Positions 18,601-24,600 of a DNA stretch of 61,997 nt are shown here, piece by piece. Below the pieces are notes generated by a model. That model was not told the DNA's origin. It searched no databases and saw only the letters and a list, made by a program, of their open reading frames with translations. Numbering within the stretch: the stretch's first letter is position 1; every line of letters starts with the position of its first letter. The stretch covers positions 1 to 61,997 of IMG/VR virus record IMGVR_UViG_3300035661_000067; one strand, 5' to 3'. Position numbers and translations under genes: made by a program. The stretch is from a virus.

Positions 18601-21600
18601 CATCGCATCGCCGACGCTGATCTTGGTCATAAAGCTGCCCAGCGCATAGCTAGCGCGGGCCGCCCGGGCGGGGTCCAGTTCGTTCGCGGTCGTCTTTGCC
18701 GGGTCCGCGCCGATCAAGAGCATGCCGTTGCCCACGGTCGGCTCATAGACGGTTGTGTCCTCAGTGATGCCGGCCAGTTGCGAGGCCAGATAGGCCAGTG
18801 GCGCCGGGGTCGAATATGCCTGATTCCGCAGGCTCGTGGAGGTGCGTTGGGCCAGAAGCGGCTGGCGCGCATAGAGATCCACCAGCGCGGTATAGGTTTC
18901 GGCCGGGCTCTTGCCTTGGCTGATGATGTGGCGCGCAGTGATGACCACGGCGGCCTCAAGCGCCTCTTCCACCAGCTTGTATTCCTCGTCGGCGAGGGGC
19001 CGATCCAGAGCCTCTGCCGCCACCTTCCGGGCGACGAGGATGTTGTGGAAACCGTCACCATCGACGAGGCGCTTGGAGAAGGTGTCGATCAGCGTCTGGA
19101 CCATCTTCGGGACGGTCGGGTTGGCATCCGCAGGCTTGGGTGCAACTGCCTCCAGGAGGGCCTGCTCGGCCTCCATTTGCGCGATCTTCCACTTGATGTA
19201 GGGGTAGGTCACTTTCTTCGGGAAAGCAGCCGTCCGGGTGTTATAGCTGTTCCCCTTCGGCCCCTTGAACGTGACGATGGCCTTGTTGTTGCCGTCCGGG
19301 AGCAGCCGCCAGCCCTCGTCCAGCTTGTCGTGGATGAACTCCTGCGGGGTCTGCATCTTCCCATCGACACGGATGCCATAGAGCAGGGCGCCATCAAACT
19401 CATAAGACATCGGGCCATAGATCGCAGTGAAGGCGTCATAATCGGCCTTTAGGGCGGCCTTCTTGTCTTCGGCGGCCCGTGCTTCCTCCATGACCCGCTT
19501 GGTATCGGCCTCAAATTTGGCCTGATCCAGCGCAGCCTGGGGCGACATCAGATAGGCATCGGTTTCCCGCTTCCCATCGGCAATGTCGTCTTCCATGACC
19601 TCGGGCTTGCCGCCAGCGGTTGAGACGCCAACCATCATCGGCAGCATCGCGCCACGGTCCTCGATCGACACGATCTTCCGCTCGCCCTTGGGCGAGGCCC
19701 AGGTATCGCCGATCTTCATGCCGGTTAGGGTTTCGGTGCGCTTGGGCATGTCCGGCGCGGCCTTACCGTCCGGGTTCAGGAGTTTGCCGACCTCGCGCAT
19801 GACCTCGCGCGCCGCGGCGATGGTGCCGCTCTTCTGCAGTTCCTTGGCCGCGGGGTAGGCGCCGGACGCGGTGTCGATGTTGACGAGATAGTCATTCGAC
19901 ATCCCATAGGTCTGCAGGGCGAGCGTGAAGATCGCCTCGAAGGCCCGCGCCGTCTCTTCGATGGTCGTGCCCCAATAGGCGACCTTCCGATATGTATCGA
20001 AGGCGATATTGCGCTGGTGCCACGGTCCCTGTTTCAGGGTCAGGGCGAAGTGCTGCAGCGCCTTCGCCAGCCCATCGCCCAGGCCCTTGTTGTTGGTCTC
20101 GCCCCGGTCGGAGGCAAAGTCGGTGCGCTGCTTATCCTTGGGCTTGGCCGCCGCCGATACGCCGCCTTTGCTGGCCGCCTCGCGCGCCAGATAGTTGTCG
20201 AGAGCATGCACCCACTCATGGGCCAGCGAGCCCGAGCCGTTGCCCGCCGTGAGGTTGATGACGACCTCAAGCTGCTCATAGTGGGCCGCCGCCGCGCCCC
20301 TGCCACCCCGGCCCCGCGATGCGAAGCCGATTCCGAGGGTCTTGCCATCAACAGGAAGAACGGCAATCGCCTGCGAGGGGATGCCCAGCATGCCGGCCAG
20401 ATCCATGAAGGCATCATAGGCCCGGTTCAGGTCCAACTGCCGCTGGTCGTTGTTCCGGGATGCCCCAAACTCAACGCGCAGACCGAAGGCTTTCTCAAAG
20501 TCAGCGGTCGAGACATTACCCTCGCGGCGCTTCATGCCGCTGCGCTCGCGGTTCTCCAGCCGGTGTTCGCGCGGCCCGACACGGAGCGCCCGCACCTTGT
20601 TCCGAAGTTCCTCTTCGTTGGCGGTGATGTAGTCCCGGGCGGCCTGATAGGTTTCAAACCCGCCGACGATAATCGGGGAGTTCTCGTCGTTCGAAGACCA
20701 GATGCCATAGGTCTTTGTGGTGGAAATGCCCTTGGCGTCCCTCTCGAAGGTTTCAGACTTCACTGAGAGGCGGATCTCGCGCTCCTTTGGCACGGTCGTA
20801 TCGCCGCCTTCGCCTTCGGGCTTCATCGCCTCATCGAGCGCCTGTTGGTCAATGATCTTCCGCACCTCAGCGAGGGCACGGGCCTGCACCTCGGCCATCG
20901 TGTCGATGTAGAGCCCGCGCCCGTTGCTGTAGTGCGGCCCATTGGCGAGGAAATAGGTGTCCGGTTCGCGGGCGCGGACCTTGGTTTTCCCGTCATCGCT
21001 GGGAACGAGGACATAAGACTTCGTGATCGGGTCCATCTTATACTGGATCACCCGATTCAGCTGGTAGGTCGCAAGCAACTCCTGCTCTTGCGGGGTTGCG
21101 CCATCGCGGACCAGGCCAAAGCTGAGAAGGCCGGAGCCAGTGTTGTCCTCGTAGTCCTTGATATGATTGCGGATGTCGGCATCGAGATCGGGGCCATCCC
21201 AGACTTGCCGGGTGCCATCCAAAAGATCCTTCGCCAGCTTCCGCGCGGCGCTGACATGGTTGACCCACCGAGCCAGCTTGTATTTGTTCGTCCGGCCCTG
21301 CGGTTTTAGCGGGATCTGGCGACGGATCGAGAGGATCACCGCGATGGTGTCATGTATGGCCCCGCCTTGGGCCAGCGCCGCTGCATCAATCGGCGGGAAG
21401 GTCTTGCCCAGCGGGTTCGTGGCGATGTCGAGATCTGCCCCGATCGCCCGGACGAACTGCCCGAAGAGGTGCTTGCGAGCGCCCTCGATCTTGCCGCCGA
21501 AGTCATCAATCTTCTCCGGGGGCTCTTCGGGCTTCGGGTTCGCGTCTTGCGGCGCATCAACCGCGGGTGGGTCGATGATTACGGGCGGTTTTTCAGGCTC

Positions 21601-24600
21601 GCCGCCTTCTGGCGCAACTGCCGGACCTCCGCTGGGTTTTTCTCGGTTTCCGCCATCGCCCGAAGTGTTTCCGCCATCGCCTTGCGGTGCAGAGGGGCCG
21701 CCTGTGGGCTTGTCGAAGAGCCCGCCTTGTCCTTTTGTGCCATCTTGGGCTCCTTTTGCCATTTTCAGCACATCGCGCGGGTTCGCGGTATGCCCGAACA
21801 TATCGGCCTCGGCCTGGGTCTTGCCCATTTCCTGAACGTAGAAGGCCAGCGCCGATCCGATGCGCTCGCGGCTGGCAGGCTTGGTCCATTTCACGACATC
21901 GTTGAAGAGCAGGGATAGGAAGTCCTTGGCCTCATCCGACACGGTGCCGCCCGCGGCGAACATATCGGTCTGGTTAACGAAATCCGTGATGGGCCGGCCA
22001 GCGCGCCGCGCCCGGTCCACAAGCTGCACGGCCTCCATCAGGGCCGGGGTCATATCGGCATGGGGCGAGATCACCCCTTCCGCTGCCTGCGCCCGCATCT
22101 TGGCCCACTCGCCCGCAACATCGGTCAGCGCGCCGCCGATGGCCTTGATGTTGGTGTCCGATGCCTCCATCAGCGTCTTGATGAGGTCCGGGCTTCCATA
22201 GGCTTTTGCCAGCAGGGCCGCTTGGATGCGGAGAAGGCCAGCCTGGCTGATCGAGCCATCCGAGCCGATCATCCCGATCGCATCGTTCTCGCCGATCACG
22301 TCCTTGATGATCTGCCGCACGAAGTCCCGGTTGCCCGCGGAATCGAGATCGCCGCCACGATAGAGGGCGAGGTGCGCGGCCTGGATCTGCCCGGCATCCG
22401 CCATCGCGGTTTCCGAGACGGTCATGCCAAGGTTCGTGCGCTCGTTGTATTCCTTGGTCGCCGCGATGCGGGTCGCCGTGTCCATTTCCGTTGTGCGGAG
22501 GCGGATCAGCACCGGGTTCTTCATCGACTTGTGGACCGGATAGCCCTTGGCCTTGAGCCATGCGCGATAGGCTTCGGCGCTCTTGCCGTTCTCGACATAG
22601 GCGCGGCGTAGGGCCATCATGCGCCCGTTGCCGCTTTCGACCACGCCATCCTTGGAAACGATCGGGGCGCCGGGGCCAGCTTCGGGGCCTTCGCCCATGA
22701 ACTCTGGGTTCAGGTTCGTTGCCATGCGCTGCACCTGGAGCATGGCAGAGGGGTGCGATCGGTCGCGCGGCTGTAGTTCGGACGGATAGGCTTTGTTGAC
22801 CCGGCCATCATCGTCGTTCGAGATCACCAGATCATCGAGCGACACCACGCCATAATCGACCTTGACCACGCGCCCCTGCGGCGTCGTCACCTTGTCGTGG
22901 CTGTGAAGGTTGAAGTGCTGGATGCCCGGCTTCTTGGCCGCATCGCCCTCGGTGTAGTTGCTGGAAATCGGCTTCTTCCATGCCGGGGTGTGCGGCAGCA
23001 GGGCGCGCAACTCCGCAACTTCCATGGTCTTGATACCGCCGACACGGGCCTCGCCCTTGCCATCGCTGAACCCGGCCTCATAGACCTTGAGTGCTTCGCT
23101 GGCGCTGTCGAACCCCATCAGGATCTTGTGTTCATCGAACTTGCCGGTCGCCAGATCGTTCTGATCGACAACGACAACCAGCTTCGATTCGGGGTTGGGG
23201 CCGACATAGACATCGACGTGGTCTTTGTCTTTGCCAACGGTGCCCTTGATGTAGCCATAGTCGGCAGCGAGCGTGACGCTCCATTCCTTGCCGTCCGGCG
23301 AGGTGCCCTTCCGGGTGCCGGCCTTCTCGGTTTCGATGCTGATGTCCAGCCCGTGAACCTTGATATGCTTCATCTGGTAGTTGCCCGCCTCGGCCTGTGC
23401 CGGGGTCGGGTTTGGGTTCGCGTGATTGTCGTCGGCGGCAGGCTTCTCGCCCATGCGCTCGCGCGCCTGGGGGTCGTTTGCCATGAAGAAGGCATAGCTG
23501 AACCCAAAAGGCGTGGTGGAGCGCGCCTCTTTGCCCAGAGGATCGGTGCCGCGCAGCTTGGACTGCATCTTGGACCCTTCAACCGGGTCCACATTGGCGG
23601 TCGGCAGATCCGTCTGGAACATGCCGTAAAGCTGGGTGCGCTTGGTGTAGGGGTCGCCGAAGTTGTGCGGGTGGAAGCGCACGGTCGGGGCAGGCATGCC
23701 CGCCTTTTCCTCGATGCGGCCGACAGGGTTTTCAAGGACATGGAAGCCGGTCGGGTTCGATTCCTCGATGATCCGGCGTGTCTCGTTCACCAGCATGATG
23801 TTGTATTCCAGAGGCGACTTCGCCCCGGATGCCAGCGCAGCCTCGCCGAAGACCTTCACCAGGGCCTCGGGGGTCTGGATGTCGTGCAGCGGCTCCCACC
23901 AGCGCGCGCCCGCGCCGGAGAAGGTGGTGCAGGGTGTGGCCGCCAGAACACCATAGACCTCGTAGCCTTCGGCCCGGCGCTCCGCAATTTGGTCGTTGAT
24001 CCACTGATCGAGCCCGATCTTCGAGCCGATCTTGATGTCGTGCTGGATCACCTGATACCCAGCGTCCCGCCACGGCTGCGACCACTGGCCGCTGTAGTCG
24101 AACAGGCTGATGATGATCTTGCCGGCGTTCTTGCCGGTCTTCCCGATGTCCTTGGCGACCTGCTTCCATGCCGCCAGTTTGGCGTCGGCCTCGGCCTGCG
24201 GGATATAGCCATCCTTGGCCGCCTTGGCCTCGATGCTGACCGTTCCCTTGCGTTCCGGGAACACGTCCTTGGGGTCCATGTGCGGCACATCGGCCTCGGC
24301 CATGGGCTCGCCTTTGGGCGCACCGTTCACCGTGTCGGTGTTGACGCCGTTCGACTCGAAGTTCTGGAGGAAGTCCATGGCATCGGCGACCGCAGAGCCA
24401 TCGCTGTCAAACTCGCCCGTGCCCTCGTCAAACTTGGGCTCCGGCAGATCCCCGGTCTTCGCCGCGCGGGCCTCTTCGATCAGGCGCTTGGCGATGTCTT
24501 CGGCTTCCCGGATCAGGGTCGCCTCTTGGTTCCACTCCTTGGTGGTCTTGTGCTGTCCCTGGGCATCGAAGTTGTCGATCGCGTGGCCCTTGGAGCGCAT

